This document shows positions 1-9,303 of a DNA stretch of 64,000 bases, piece after piece. Source of the stretch: Hyphomicrobiales bacterium (lineage in GTDB: Bacteria > Pseudomonadota > Alphaproteobacteria > Rhizobiales > Rhizobiaceae); assembly GCA_900473745.1 (NCBI GenBank), contig UCMW01000004.1, positions 434,001-498,000 on the forward strand, in the 5' to 3' direction. Position 1 is the stretch's first letter. Each line of letters begins with the position of its first letter. Position numbers and translations under genes: made by a program. The notes under the pieces were generated by a model. It saw only the letters and a list, made by a program, of their open reading frames with translations. It was not told where the DNA came from and ran no database searches.

Positions 1-885
1 CATGTTGTCGACAATGACCTGCAGCTCCATCGATAGCCCGACGGCGATGAAGAAGAGCGCCAGCAGAAGCCCGCGAAAGGGTTCGATATCGGCTTCCAGT
101 TCGTGACGATAGGAGGATTCGGCCAGCATGACACCGGCAAGGAAGGCGCCCATGGCCATGGAGAGGCCGGCCACTTGCATCACATAGGCCGATCCCAGAA
201 CGACGAAGAGGGCGGCTGCGATCATCACCTCACGTGCACCGGTCCGGGCGATGATCTGGAACATCGGTGTCAGCAGGTACCGACCGGCGAGGATCATGCC
301 GATCACAGCGCCCACCGCAATTCCGATTTCCAGCACAGGTGACTGCTGAGCTTCTCCGCCTTGCGAGCTCAGGACCGTGACCATGGCGAGCAATGGCACG
401 ATGGCGAGGTCCTGGAAGAGCAGGATCGAGAAGGAGCGTTGCCCATAGCGGCTGTTCATGTCGCCATAGTCTTCCAGCAATTGCAGGGCAAAGGCGGTCG
501 ACGACAGCGCCAGGCCGAAGCCGGCGACCAGTGCCCCGCGCCAGTCCAGAAGACCCGCCGCATAGACCAACGCCGTCACGACGAGACCCGTCAGCACGAC
601 CTGACTGGTGCCCAGCCCGAATATGTCGCGCCGCATGTGCCACAAGCGGCTGGGCTTGAGTTCCAGCCCGATGATGAAGAGCAGCAGGACGACGCCGAGT
701 TCGGCAACGGCGAGGATCTCGCCGGAGCCGCCGATGAGGTGCAGGACAGGGCCGATCACGACGCCTGCCGCGAGATAGCCGAGCACGGTCCCGAGCCCCA
801 GCTTGCGGAAGATCGGTGCTGCGATGACCGCCCCACCGAGAAGAAGCAGCGGTTGGGCAAACAGGGCTTCGGTTGCGCTGGCCAA
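1..885 (-). CDS. KefB/KefC-type monovalent cation:proton antiporter, N-terminal part
   Basis: Reading the minus strand from a TTG start at 885 gives 295 uninterrupted codons to the window edge, so the C-terminus is missing. The protein is a string of hydrophobic helices typical of CPA2 antiporters, with LGYLAAGVVIGP near residue 40, ELGVVLLLFIIGLEL near 65 and a later FFIAVGLSMEL helix. Family members exchange K+ or Na+ for H+ across the inner membrane; a C-terminal TrkA-N domain would lie outside the window. The TTG is supported by a strong AGGAG about 6 bases upstream, and no in-frame ATG gives a better start. Divergent from pmbA. Confidence 0.85.
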   Translation of the reverse strand, partial: MASATEALFAQPLLLLGGAVIAAPIFRKLGLGTVLGYLAAGVVIGPVLHLIGGSGEILAVAELGVVLLLFIIGLELKPSRLWHMRRDIFGLGTSQVVLTGLVVTALVYAAGLLDWRGALVAGFGLALSSTAFALQLLEDYGDMNSRYGQRSFSILLFQDLAIVPLLAMVTVLSSQGGEAQQSPVLEIGIAVGAVIGMILAGRYLLTPMFQIIARTGAREVMIAAALFVVLGSAYVMQVAGLSMAMGAFLAGVMLAESSYRHELEADIEPFRGLLLALFFIAVGLSMELQVIVDNM

Positions 886-1020
886 GGGTATTCTCCTCGT
901 TTTCCGGGATCGAGCGGACTGGAATGGAACCTATGCCGGGCTCGTGAACGGAAAAGCCCGAACCGCCCTTGATGCCCCTTGTAAGGCACAATAAATGGAG
1001 CGGGAAGGAAAGGCCAACCC

Positions 1021-2367
1021 ATGCCCCATCAAATCGATTCCGCCAACCTCCTCGAACGCGCCGAACAGCTCGTCGACCTCGCCATCAAGGCGGGTGCCGA
1101 CAAGGCTGATGCCGTGGTGGTGCGTTCCCGTTCCAAGGGCGTCAGCGTGCGCCTCGGCAAGGTCGAGTCGACCGAGGCCTCCGAGAGCGACGACTTTTCG
1201 CTGCGCGTCTTTATCGGACGTCAGGTGGCCTCCGTCTCGGCCAATCCCGGCTTCGACCTCACGGCGCTGGCCGAGCGTGCCGTCGCCATGGCCAAGGTCT
1301 CGCCGGAGGATCCCTTTGCCGGCCTCGCCGACGAGAGCGATCTCGCCCGTAACATTCCTGATCTTCAGCTTTTCGATGACACCGAAGTGTCGAGTGATCA
1401 GCTGCGCGAGAGCGCGCTTGCCATGGAAGAGACGGCCCGCGCCGTCAATGGCGTCAGCAATTCGCTCGGCGCCGGCGCGTCCGCTGGCATGGGTGGCCTG
1501 GTGCTCGTCACCTCGCACGGTTTTTCCGGCAGTTATGCCGGTTCGCGCTTTTCCCGCTCGGTCGGTGTCATCGCCGGCGAGGGCACCAAGATGGAGCGCG
1601 ACCATGACTATGACAGCCGCCTCTATTTCGCAGAGCTGGACAGCGCGGAAGACATCGGTCGCCGCGCAGCCGAGCGCGCCATCCGCCGCCTGAACCCGCG
1701 CCAGGTCCCGACGGCCTCTAACCTGACCGTCGTTTTTGACCCGCGTGTCGCCCGCGGTTTCGCGGGCACGATCGCCGGCGCCATCAACGGCGCCTCGGTC
1801 GCCCGCAAGACCTCCTTCCTGCGCGACAAGATGGGCCAGCAGGTGCTGAAATCGGGTCTCAACATCACCGACGATCCGCTGAAGGTTCGCGGATCCTCCT
1901 CGCGCCCCTTCGACGGAGAAGGCGTCTCCGGCAAGCCGCTGACGATGATCGAGGACGGCGTGCTGAAGCACTGGTTCCTGTCCTCGTCCGCCGCCCGCGA
2001 GCTGGGCCTGAAGACCAATGGCCGCGGCGTCCGCGGTGGGACCTCGGTCTCGCCATCCTCCACCAATCTCGCGCTGGAGCCTGGCGACATTTCGCCGGAA
2101 GATCTCATCCGCAATGTCGGCACGGGTCTCTACGTGACCGACATGATCGGCAGTGGCGTCGACATGATCACCGGGGAGTACAGCCGAGGGGCAAGCGGTT
2201 TCTGGATCGAGAACGGTGAGTTGACCTATCCGGTTTCCGAGATCACCATTGCGTCCAATCTCAAGGACATGTTCATGCGGATCACGGTGGCCAACGACAT
2301 CGACCGCAAGTTCGGCGTCGCCGCTCCCACACTCGCCATCGAGGGCATGACCCTTGCCGGACTCTGA
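1021..2367 (+). CDS. pmbA: TldD/PmbA family protein (TldE-like)
   Basis: 448 residues, the usual length for PmbA/TldE. The family partners with TldD as a cytoplasmic metalloprotease that processes peptides such as microcin B17 and degrades unfolded chains; PmbA/TldE itself normally lacks the HExxxH zinc site, and none is seen here. Recognisable family segments are GADKADAVVVRSRSKGVSVR near the N-terminus, SLGAGASAGMGGLVLVTS in the middle, and the glycine-rich VTDMIGSGVDMITGEYSRGA close to the end. It overlaps the next gene by 14 bases, indicating translational coupling. No tldD lies nearby. Confidence 0.93.
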   Translation: MPHQIDSANLLERAEQLVDLAIKAGADKADAVVVRSRSKGVSVRLGKVESTEASESDDFSLRVFIGRQVASVSANPGFDLTALAERAVAMAKVSPEDPFAGLADESDLARNIPDLQLFDDTEVSSDQLRESALAMEETARAVNGVSNSLGAGASAGMGGLVLVTSHGFSGSYAGSRFSRSVGVIAGEGTKMERDHDYDSRLYFAELDSAEDIGRRAAERAIRRLNPRQVPTASNLTVVFDPRVARGFAGTIAGAINGASVARKTSFLRDKMGQQVLKSGLNITDDPLKVRGSSSRPFDGEGVSGKPLTMIEDGVLKHWFLSSSAARELGLKTNGRGVRGGTSVSPSSTNLALEPGDISPEDLIRNVGTGLYVTDMIGSGVDMITGEYSRGASGFWIENGELTYPVSEITIASNLKDMFMRITVANDIDRKFGVAAPTLAIEGMTLAGL

Positions 2368-3190
2368 TAAAAAGCAATCGGGTCCCGCCCAGCCGCGCTT
2401 CGACTGGCAGTCGGATCTCGCCCTGATCACCGAGGCGGCCCGTGAGGCCGGCAAGGTGGCGATGGCCCATTTCGGCCAGTCGCCGGAGGTCTGGTGGAAG
2501 AACGAGGGCCGCTCGCCGGTCAGCGCCGCCGACTATGCCGCCAATCGCATTCTGGAGGAGATCCTCCGCCACGCCCGGCCGAACTACGGCTGGCTCTCCG
2601 AGGAAACCGACGACGATCCCGCCCGCCTCTCCTGTGAGACGCTCTACGTCATCGACCCGATCGACGGCACGCGCGCCTTCCTCGCCGGCAAGGACACCTG
2701 GTGTGTGTCCGTCGCAGTCGTTCACAAGGGTGCGCCGGTGGTCGGCATCCTGGTGGCTCCCTCGCTCGGCGAGGAATTCACCGCCACGATCGATGGACCC
2801 GCCCGCATGAACGGCCAGGACATTGCCGTCTCCACGGCCGGCATCGAGGGCAGCCTCAAGGTCGCATCCGCTCAGGATATGGTCGCGAGCTTCAGCCCCC
2901 TGCTGCGACCCCGGATCGAACGCGTGGACCACATACCCTCGCTCGCCTATCGGCTGGCCTTGGTGGCAGACGGCCGCATCGACGCGACACTGGTCAAGAA
3001 GAGTGCGCATGACTGGGATCTGGCAGCTGCCGATCTCATCCTCGCCCGCGCCGGAGGATCGATCACCGATCTCGACGGACAATCACTGGTATACAACAGG
3101 GAAGACGTGACGCATCCGGTGCTCTGTGCAGCATCGGCCGACATTCTTCCGGCATTGCTGAAGAACATCTCCCGAATTCCCCGGAGTTGA
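2354..3190 (+). CDS. cysQ: Inositol monophosphatase/CysQ-family phosphatase
   Basis: 278 residues with the full metal-dependent phosphatase signature of the IMPase superfamily: SEETDDD near residue 82, DPIDGTRAF near 101 and HDWDLAAADLIL near 220. CysQ members hydrolyse 3'-phosphoadenosine 5'-phosphate to AMP during sulfate assimilation; close relatives act on inositol phosphates, so the substrate is not settled by sequence. The start overlaps the 3' end of pmbA, which fixes it as the second gene of that operon. DUF4170 and waaA follow. Confidence 0.85.
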   Translation: MPDSDKKQSGPAQPRFDWQSDLALITEAAREAGKVAMAHFGQSPEVWWKNEGRSPVSAADYAANRILEEILRHARPNYGWLSEETDDDPARLSCETLYVIDPIDGTRAFLAGKDTWCVSVAVVHKGAPVVGILVAPSLGEEFTATIDGPARMNGQDIAVSTAGIEGSLKVASAQDMVASFSPLLRPRIERVDHIPSLAYRLALVADGRIDATLVKKSAHDWDLAAADLILARAGGSITDLDGQSLVYNREDVTHPVLCAASADILPALLKNISRIPRS

Positions 3191-3252
3191 CCTTTGGGGC
3201 GAAATCGCGCAGATGGGGGACGACTATTTATGAATTGGACAGGGCAGCAAAC

Positions 3253-3489
3253 ATGACGGAAACCAACGAAAACAAGCAGCTTCTCCATCTGGTTTTTGGC
3301 GGTGAACTGTCGAGCCTCGAAGAGGTCCAGTTCCGTGATCTGAGCGCACTCGACATCGTCGGCATCTTCCCGGACTACGCCAGCGCCCTGGTCGCCTGGA
3401 AGGCGAAGGCCCAGGCAACGGTCGACAATGCGCATATGCGTTACTTCATCGTACACATGCACCGATTGCTGAACCCGTCGGACAAGTAA
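3253..3489 (+). CDS. DUF4170 domain protein
   Basis: 78-residue acidic soluble protein (LHLVFGGELSSLEEVQF, then a predicted helix around AYASALVAWKAKAQ-like sequence) matching the short DUF4170 family conserved between the phosphatase and waaA in rhizobia. The frame is open upstream to 3187, but the ATG at 3253 is preferred because it follows an AGGG purine stretch and begins the conserved region. Function unknown; its constant position beside Kdo transferase hints at an envelope link, which is only inference. Confidence 0.8.
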   Translation: MTETNENKQLLHLVFGGELSSLEEVQFRDLSALDIVGIFPDYASALVAWKAKAQATVDNAHMRYFIVHMHRLLNPSDK

Positions 3490-3497
3490 GTCGATGG

Positions 3498-3522
3498 ACG
3501 GCGGTCCTCTGAAGACCGCCGT
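3498..3522. terminator. Hairpin after DUF4170
   Basis: Perfect 9-bp stem ACGGCGGTC/GACCGCCGT with a 7-base loop, 8 bases after the DUF4170 stop. No T-run follows on either strand, so it may be a Rho-dependent end, an RNA-stabilising stem, or a weak terminator. Confidence 0.4.
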
Positions 3523-3641
3523 GGATGGCCCGCGAGGGTCACGTTTTGAACTCAGTCTTCTTGCATCTCTCACTTGTGGCGTAATAGCGCTTCCTGAACG
3601 GGCAGAATGGTATTGTCGATGAAGATTAGCAGGTTCGACCG

Positions 3642-4967
3642 ATGGCACTGAGCGATGGCCTGGCCTCCTTTGCCTTGACGTCCTACGGCTGGTTGGGTCT
3701 TGCGGCTTACCCTCTGTCGCGACCCTTGCTGGCCTATCGTGCGGCCAAGGGCAAGGAAGACCGCGCACGCCGGGCCGAGCGCTTCGGCAATGCGAGCCTG
3801 CCTCGGCCTGCTGGTCCGCTCGTCTGGATCCATGCGGCAAGTGTCGGCGAGACCACGGCGGTGCTCGCCCTGATGCGGGAATTGCGGCGCCGCGACATTC
3901 ACGTGCTTTTGACCACCGGTACCGTCACCTCCGCCGAGGTCGCGAAGAACCGGCTGGGAGACACGGTTCTTCACCAGTATGTGCCGCTCGACCTCCTGCC
4001 GCCCGTTCGCCGCTTCCTGGATTACTGGCAGCCGGACGTTGCCATCGGCGTCGAGTCCGAGATTTGGCCGACGACGCTGGCCGAGCTGCATCGCCGCCAC
4101 ATTCCCCAGATCCTCGTCAATGCCCGCATGTCCGATCGTTCCTTCGATCGATGGAAGCGCCATCCGGCGATCGCCGAAACGCTGTTCGGCAAGCTGGCGC
4201 TCGTCATCGCGCAGTCGGATCTCGATGCGGAACGTTTCCGCGATCTCGGCGCCTGGCCGGTCAGTGTTTCCGGCAACATCAAGGTCGACAGTGATGCGCC
4301 GCCCTGCGACGAACAGGTGCTGCAGCGCTATCGCCAGCAGATCGGCACGCGCAAGACCTGGGCTGCCATCTCCACCTTCGAGGGTGAAGAAAAGATCGCC
4401 TCCATGGTGCACAGGGCGCTGAAGGCCCATACCGGCATGCTCACCGTTCTCGTGCCCCGCCATCCCGAACGCAGCGACGAGATCGAGGCCATGCTGGTGG
4501 AAAAGGGTCTCGTCGTCGCCCGCCGCACGCGCGGCGATGTCATCACGCCGGAAACCGACGTGTTCCTCGGCGATACCATCGGCGAGATGGGCCTCTATCT
4601 GCGCCTGACTGAAGTCGCCTTTGTCGGCCGCTCGCTGTCCGCCGAAGGCGGCCAGAATCCGCTTGAGCCCGCCATGCTCGGCTGCGCCGTGCTGTCGGGT
4701 CCCCAGGTCAGCAATTTCCGCGAAAGCTACCAGCGGCTCGTGCGCAAGGGCTCGGCCCGCATCATCCGCGATGCCGAAATGCTCGCCAAGGCGGTTCATT
4801 TTCTGTTGAGCAATGAAGTGGCCCGTTCCAAGATGATCGATGCCGGTCTCGAAAGCATGCAGGAAATGCGTGGTGCGCTGTCTGCGACGCTGAAGGGGCT
4901 CGAACCTTATATCAGCCCGCTCTCGGTCAAGGCTAAACTCGAACCGCGTAGCGCCAGCCGGGGCTGA
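3642..4967 (+). CDS. waaA: 3-deoxy-D-manno-octulosonic acid (Kdo) transferase
   Basis: 441 residues, a normal WaaA/KdtA length. It adds Kdo residues from CMP-Kdo to lipid IVA at the cytoplasmic face of the inner membrane. The N-terminus has a membrane-anchoring helix followed by YRAAKGKEDRARRAERFG; GPLVWIHAASVGE near residue 63 and the C-terminal GRSLSAEGGQNPLEPAMLG are characteristic of the GT30 family. In the same orientation as, and 23 bases upstream of, the HAD gene; lpxK is two genes on, so lipid A core steps are grouped here. Confidence 0.95.
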   Translation: MALSDGLASFALTSYGWLGLAAYPLSRPLLAYRAAKGKEDRARRAERFGNASLPRPAGPLVWIHAASVGETTAVLALMRELRRRDIHVLLTTGTVTSAEVAKNRLGDTVLHQYVPLDLLPPVRRFLDYWQPDVAIGVESEIWPTTLAELHRRHIPQILVNARMSDRSFDRWKRHPAIAETLFGKLALVIAQSDLDAERFRDLGAWPVSVSGNIKVDSDAPPCDEQVLQRYRQQIGTRKTWAAISTFEGEEKIASMVHRALKAHTGMLTVLVPRHPERSDEIEAMLVEKGLVVARRTRGDVITPETDVFLGDTIGEMGLYLRLTEVAFVGRSLSAEGGQNPLEPAMLGCAVLSGPQVSNFRESYQRLVRKGSARIIRDAEMLAKAVHFLLSNEVARSKMIDAGLESMQEMRGALSATLKGLEPYISPLSVKAKLEPRSASRG

Positions 4968-4990
4968 CCCGTAAACCAGGATCTCTCCCC

Positions 4991-5698
4991 ATGCATGAGA
5001 AGCCACGAATTGCCGGCATCCTCTTCGACAAGGACGGGACGCTGCTCGATTTCGACGCGAGCTGGGGACCGGTTAACCGCAAGGTCGCGCTGATAGCCGC
5101 CGATGGCAACGAGGCTCTGGCCGACAGCTTGCTCATCGCCTGCGGCATGGATCCGGTCACAGGTGCCATCGTGCCGGACAGCCTGTTCGCTTCTGCCAAC
5201 ACGGTCGAGATTGCCGAGGGCATGATCGCCGCCGGCTCGCCCTTTGCTCTCGATATCCTGGTGCCGAAGATCGACGATTGTTTTGCCGAGGCAGCACAGC
5301 TCTCGGTGCCGGTCACCGAACTCCAGCCCCTGTTCTCCAGGCTGCATGGCAAGGGCCTGCGTCTCGGTATCGCCTCCAGCGACAATGAGCGCTCCATCCG
5401 GGTTGCCGCCGAACGGTTCGGCATTCTGCCCTATGTCGATTTCGTCGCAGGCTATGACAGCGGCCACGGCAAGAAGCCGGAGGCCGGCATGGTGCTCGGT
5501 TTCTGCGCGGCAACCGGTCTCGCTCCGTCCGAAGTCGCCGTCGTCGGCGACAACAATCACGACCTCCATATGGGGCACAATGCCGGTGCAGGTCTCAAGA
5601 TCGGCGTTCTCTCCGGAACCGGTTCGCGCGAGACGCTGACACTGCATTCCGACATGGTGCTCGCCGATATCACCGAGCTGGAAGCCGTCATCAACTGA
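4991..5698 (+). CDS. HAD-family hydrolase, phosphoglycolate phosphatase-like
   Basis: 235 residues with all HAD motifs: [10 protein letters not shown] (nucleophile Asp, residues 12-20), LGIASSDN (motif II), GKKPEAGMV (motif III lysine) and [12 protein letters not shown] (motif IV acidic pair). The fold supports phosphomonoester hydrolysis; the substrate cannot be read from sequence. It sits between waaA and lpxK with 23- and 112-base gaps, so a phosphatase working on a lipopolysaccharide precursor is possible but unproven; a housekeeping Gph role is equally compatible. Confidence 0.85.
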   Translation: MHEKPRIAGILFDKDGTLLDFDASWGPVNRKVALIAADGNEALADSLLIACGMDPVTGAIVPDSLFASANTVEIAEGMIAAGSPFALDILVPKIDDCFAEAAQLSVPVTELQPLFSRLHGKGLRLGIASSDNERSIRVAAERFGILPYVDFVAGYDSGHGKKPEAGMVLGFCAATGLAPSEVAVVGDNNHDLHMGHNAGAGLKIGVLSGTGSRETLTLHSDMVLADITELEAVIN

Positions 5699-5810
5699 CA
5701 GTGGTCGTGCCATTTCGGCACGCCCATGCTTGACCGTCGGGCGCCGCAATGGTTCTTGTTGCGCCCATGGGATGGCGCCAGAGGGGCGCCGAGGACGGAC
5801 AGGGACGAGA

Positions 5811-6845
5811 ATGGTATCCGAGGCACCGCCTTTCTGGTGGACCAAGACCGGCTGGCAGGCGATCTGCCTTTATCCGCTCTCCTTCGTCTATGGCCGGATT
5901 TCCGGCGCCGTCATGCGCCATCGCCGCGGTCACGTCCTGCCGGTTCCCGTCATCTGTATCGGCAATTTCACCATCGGCGGTGCCGGCAAGACCCCGACCG
6001 CCATCGCGATTGCACGGGCCGCAAAGGCGAAGGGTTTGACCCCCGGGTTCCTCAGTCGCGGTTATGGCGGCTCCCTCGATGTCACCACTGTCGTTGATCC
6101 CCACCACCACCGCTCGACCGCCGTCGGCGACGAGCCGCTGCTGCTCGCCCGCGAGGCGTTGACGGTGACTTCCCGCCGCAGGGTGGCTGGGGCCGACAAG
6201 CTGGTGGCGGAAGGTGCCGACCTCGTCATCATGGATGACGGCTTCCAAAGCGCCCGTCTCCTGGTCGACTATGCACTGATCGTTGTCGACAGCATGCGCG
6301 GCATCGGCAATGGCTGGGTCGTGCCCTCGGGTCCCGTCCGTGCGCCGCTCGGCATCCAGATGCGCCAACTCGACGCGATCCTGAAGGTTGGCAAGGGCGA
6401 CGCCGCCGACCAGTTCGTCCGAAAAGCATCACGCAGCGGTAAACCGGTTTTGGTCGCCAATGTCGTGCCGAGGGCTGGCGCGGATCTCGTCGGTCGGTCG
6501 GTATTGGCTTACGCAGGAATTGCCGATCCCAACAAGTTCTATCGCACGCTGCAAGAGCTCGGCGCCGTGATCGCCGACCGCCAGGACTTTCCCGACCACC
6601 ATCACTTGGCCGAGGATGAAATCGCCGATCTGCTGACCCGCGCCGAAAGGCAGGGTCTGCAACTGGTGACCACGGCAAAGGACAGTGTCCGCCTGTCGGG
6701 CGGTCATGGAAGGTCAGGGGAGCTTCAGGACAAATCGAGGGTCGTGGATGTCGACATGGTCTTCGATGATCCGAAGGCGCCGGATCTGATCATCGACCGG
6801 GCGATCGAAGCTTGTCGGCGCAGGCGTCTGGGCAAGAAGATCTGA
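5811..6845 (+). CDS. lpxK: Tetraacyldisaccharide 4'-kinase
   Basis: 344 residues from the ATG at 5811, which follows AGGGACGAGA and starts at the conserved [13 protein letters not shown]; the frame is open further upstream (5730) but without family similarity. LpxK phosphorylates the 4' position of the lipid A disaccharide at the inner membrane. The P-loop reads [12 protein letters not shown] (residues 51-62), followed by FLSRGYGG and DEPLLLA, and IMDDGFQS carries the catalytic Asp pair. Forms a lipid A block with waaA and faces DUF2093 tail to tail, 3 bases apart. Confidence 0.95.
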   Translation: MVSEAPPFWWTKTGWQAICLYPLSFVYGRISGAVMRHRRGHVLPVPVICIGNFTIGGAGKTPTAIAIARAAKAKGLTPGFLSRGYGGSLDVTTVVDPHHHRSTAVGDEPLLLAREALTVTSRRRVAGADKLVAEGADLVIMDDGFQSARLLVDYALIVVDSMRGIGNGWVVPSGPVRAPLGIQMRQLDAILKVGKGDAADQFVRKASRSGKPVLVANVVPRAGADLVGRSVLAYAGIADPNKFYRTLQELGAVIADRQDFPDHHHLAEDEIADLLTRAERQGLQLVTTAKDSVRLSGGHGRSGELQDKSRVVDVDMVFDDPKAPDLIIDRAIEACRRRRLGKKI

Positions 6846-6848
6846 GGT

Positions 6849-7079
6849 TCAGCGCCGCTGGTTGGGCAGGGCGCCCGCCCGCTTTTCCGCTTCGAGCGAA
6901 GCGGCTGCATCCACGTAGGCTTCCTGCCGCGCCACGCTCCAGTAGCGGAGTTCGTCGACCATGACGGGCCGCCCGGTGATCGCGCAGGTGACGAATGTCC
7001 CCGGTGTCAGGATCTGGAAGTCGGCATCGAGATAGCGGATCTTGGCTTCGCGGTTGCCGCCGCCTTCGAAACGGTTCAT
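6849..7079 (-). CDS. DUF2093 domain protein
   Basis: 76 residues beginning MNRFEGGGNREAKIRYLDADF; the ATG at 7079 has AGGAGAAGAG directly upstream and marks the start of the family region, so the longer open frame to 7115 is not used. The segment TPGTFVTCAITGRPVMVDELRYWS is the DUF2093 core, with a single cysteine and a conserved tryptophan. Function unknown. It is a frequent neighbour of lpxK in rhizobia. Confidence 0.85.
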   Translation of the reverse strand: MNRFEGGGNREAKIRYLDADFQILTPGTFVTCAITGRPVMVDELRYWSVARQEAYVDAAASLEAEKRAGALPNQRR

Positions 7080-7173
7080 CACTCTTCTCCTGCGCCGCGT
7101 GTCACGGAATTGCAATACAGCGCCCTCCGGGCGATTAAAAGATGGCTCGCGGTAAAACCTGGCACGCGGTCAC

Positions 7174-9024
7174 TCAGCTACGCCCGAACAGCCGTTCGAT
7201 ATCAGAGAGCTTGAGCTCCACATAGGTCGGGCGTCCATGATTGCATTGGCCAGAGCCCGGCGTCTGCTCCATCTGCCGCAAAAGCGCGTTCATCTCCTCG
7301 ACCCGAAGGCGCCGGCCTGATCGTACAGACCCATGGCAGGCCATGGTTGCGGCGACATGGTCCAGCTTGGCCGACAGCCGGTCGGCCGTATCCCATTCGG
7401 CGATCTCGTCGGCAAGGTCGCGCACCAGCTGCGAGGCATCCATTTCACCGAGCATGGCCGGTGTCTCGCGCACGGCAATTGCGCCGGGGCCGAAGCGCTC
7501 GATCGCAAGCCCCAGCTGCTCCAGGCTTTCCGCATGGACCATCAGCCGGTCGCAATCTTCTTCCGGCAGGTCGACGATGTCGGGAATGAGCAGTCCCTGC
7601 GAAGGCAGCCGGCGCCCGGTCAGCGCCTTGCGCATCTGTTCGAAGACCAGCCGCTCATGGGCGGCATGCTGGTCGACGATCACCAGCCCGTCTTCCGTCT
7701 GCGCCACGATGTAGTTAGCATGCACCTGCGCCCGTGCGGCCCCGAGCGGATAACTTGCGATTGCCTCGACCGAACCGCCGTGAGGGGCAGGGGTGGCCGG
7801 AGCCGGCTCGCTGCGGGCGGTCGGTACCGACAGGCTGTCGAACGCGACCTGCGCCGCCTCGGCAAAGCCACGTGCCGCAGGTGCCGCCGCAGCAGCAAAG
7901 CCGCCACTGAAGCTCGGCGCACTGCCGTAGAGCGGTCGGGACGGCGAATTGGCCGGTGACCAGGCCTGGGCCGGCTGCGGCGAGAACCCGGGACGGAAGG
8001 CGCGCAGCATGCCGCCGGCCCCCGTGGTCGCGGCCCGGTCGCCTTCTCTTTGCAGCGACTGCCGGATGGCACCCACGATGAGGCCGCGCACCAGCGCCGG
8101 ATCGCGGAAGCGCACATCCGACTTCGCCGGATGCACATTGACGTCGACCAGTGCCGGATCGAGCGTCAGCGACAGCACGGCCACCGGATAGCGCCCCTGC
8201 GGGATCGTCTCGGCATAGGCACCACGGATCGCCGACAGGATCTGCTTGTCCTGCACCGGCCGCCCGTTGACGAAGGCATATTGATGGGCGGAATTGCCCC
8301 GGTTGAAGGTCGGAACGCCGGCAAAGCCGGTGAGCCGCACGTCCTCCCGCTCGGCGTCGAGTTCGATCGCATTGTCCTTGAAGTCGGCACCCAGAACCTG
8401 GGCGATGCGTGCCAGATGATCGTCGCCGGTGCCGGGGAATTCGAGCGTCGAGCGATCGGTCCCTGAGAGCACGAAGCGGATCGCCGGGAAGGCGATCGCC
8501 ATGCGCTTGACGATCTCGGTGATCGCGCCTGCCTCCGCCTTTTCCGTTTTCATGAATTTGAGGCGCGCGGGCGTCGCGAAGAAGAGATCGCGCACCTCGA
8601 CTGTCGTGCCCGGATTGGCGGCAGCCGGCCTGACATCGCCAACCTTGCCGCCGGTAACGGCGATCTCCGCACCGCTATCGGCCCCGGCAGGACGGCTGGT
8701 GATGGTGAGCTTCGCAACGGAGCCGATCGAGGGCAGGGCCTCACCACGAAAGCCGAGCGAGCGGATGTCGAAAAGCGTCTCGCTGAGCTTGGAGGTGCAA
8801 TGCCGGCGAATGGCGAGCGCCAGATCCTCCGGCCCCATGCCGCAGCCATTGTCGATCACGCGCAGCAATGTCTTGCCGCCGCCCGCCGTCGCCACCTCGA
8901 TCCGGGTGGCGCCTGCGTCGATCGCATTCTCGATCAATTCCTTCGCCGCACTGGCTGGCCGTTCGATGACCTCGCCGGCTGCGATCTGGTTGATGAGGGT
9001 CTCTGAGAGCTGCTTGATGTTCAT
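7174..9024 (-). CDS. mutL: DNA mismatch repair protein MutL
   Basis: 616 residues from the ATG at 9024 ([19 protein letters not shown]); an upstream in-frame ATG at 9096 would add 24 unconserved residues. The N-terminal GHKL ATPase shows [21 protein letters not shown] and [12 protein letters not shown]; a transducer domain follows, then a Pro/Ala-rich linker (about 340-440) and the C-terminal dimerisation domain. That domain contains [12 protein letters not shown], which fits DQHA(x)2E(x)4E, the metal-binding motif of MutL proteins that nick DNA themselves, as expected in bacteria without MutH. Divergent from the PAS/REC gene. Confidence 0.96.
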   Translation of the reverse strand: MNIKQLSETLINQIAAGEVIERPASAAKELIENAIDAGATRIEVATAGGGKTLLRVIDNGCGMGPEDLALAIRRHCTSKLSETLFDIRSLGFRGEALPSIGSVAKLTITSRPAGADSGAEIAVTGGKVGDVRPAAANPGTTVEVRDLFFATPARLKFMKTEKAEAGAITEIVKRMAIAFPAIRFVLSGTDRSTLEFPGTGDDHLARIAQVLGADFKDNAIELDAEREDVRLTGFAGVPTFNRGNSAHQYAFVNGRPVQDKQILSAIRGAYAETIPQGRYPVAVLSLTLDPALVDVNVHPAKSDVRFRDPALVRGLIVGAIRQSLQREGDRAATTGAGGMLRAFRPGFSPQPAQAWSPANSPSRPLYGSAPSFSGGFAAAAAPAARGFAEAAQVAFDSLSVPTARSEPAPATPAPHGGSVEAIASYPLGAARAQVHANYIVAQTEDGLVIVDQHAAHERLVFEQMRKALTGRRLPSQGLLIPDIVDLPEEDCDRLMVHAESLEQLGLAIERFGPGAIAVRETPAMLGEMDASQLVRDLADEIAEWDTADRLSAKLDHVAATMACHGSVRSGRRLRVEEMNALLRQMEQTPGSGQCNHGRPTYVELKLSDIERLFGRS

Positions 9025-9095
9025 CGGTCCATTTTCGCGGATTCGAGGCGCCGACGAAAGGTGAAATCGCGAGATATCACCGCTCATGCCCATCA

Positions 9096-9111
9096 TTAAG
9101 CGGGCCTTAAC
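9096..9111 (+). promoter_or_regulatory. CtrA-type binding site TTAA-N7-TTAAC
   Basis: TTAA, seven bases (GCGGGCC), then TTAAC: an exact match to the full CtrA recognition sequence of alphaproteobacteria. It lies between mutL (start 9024) and the PAS/REC gene, close to the latter's first possible start at 9133. CtrA normally overlaps a -35 region, so this points to cell-cycle control of the signalling gene. Confidence 0.6.
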
Positions 9112-9303
9112 GGAATGTCTCTAGTTTGAACAATGACTTGCAATGTCTCTTCAAGCAGGTCTGCTGGCAGCGGAATGAGGACACGGGCCGGAGTGCTCCT
9201 CGATTTCACCCCTGTCCGAAGGCTGCCCGGCATGCGTCCGTCATGGCATCGGCCCGATGCAATACTCGCTGCCATCAGCGGCGAGGTTCCCAGAGGCAGC
9301 AGT

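Noticed and set aside
931..2454. 507-codon open frame on the minus strand opposite pmbA
   Set aside because: It is the complement of pmbA codons; composition is Arg/Gly/Ala-rich without family features, whereas the plus strand encodes a complete PmbA protein.
3570..5006. 478-codon open frame antisense to waaA
   Set aside because: High GC content leaves the antisense frame open. WaaA motifs are clear on the plus strand and no protein family is seen on the minus strand.
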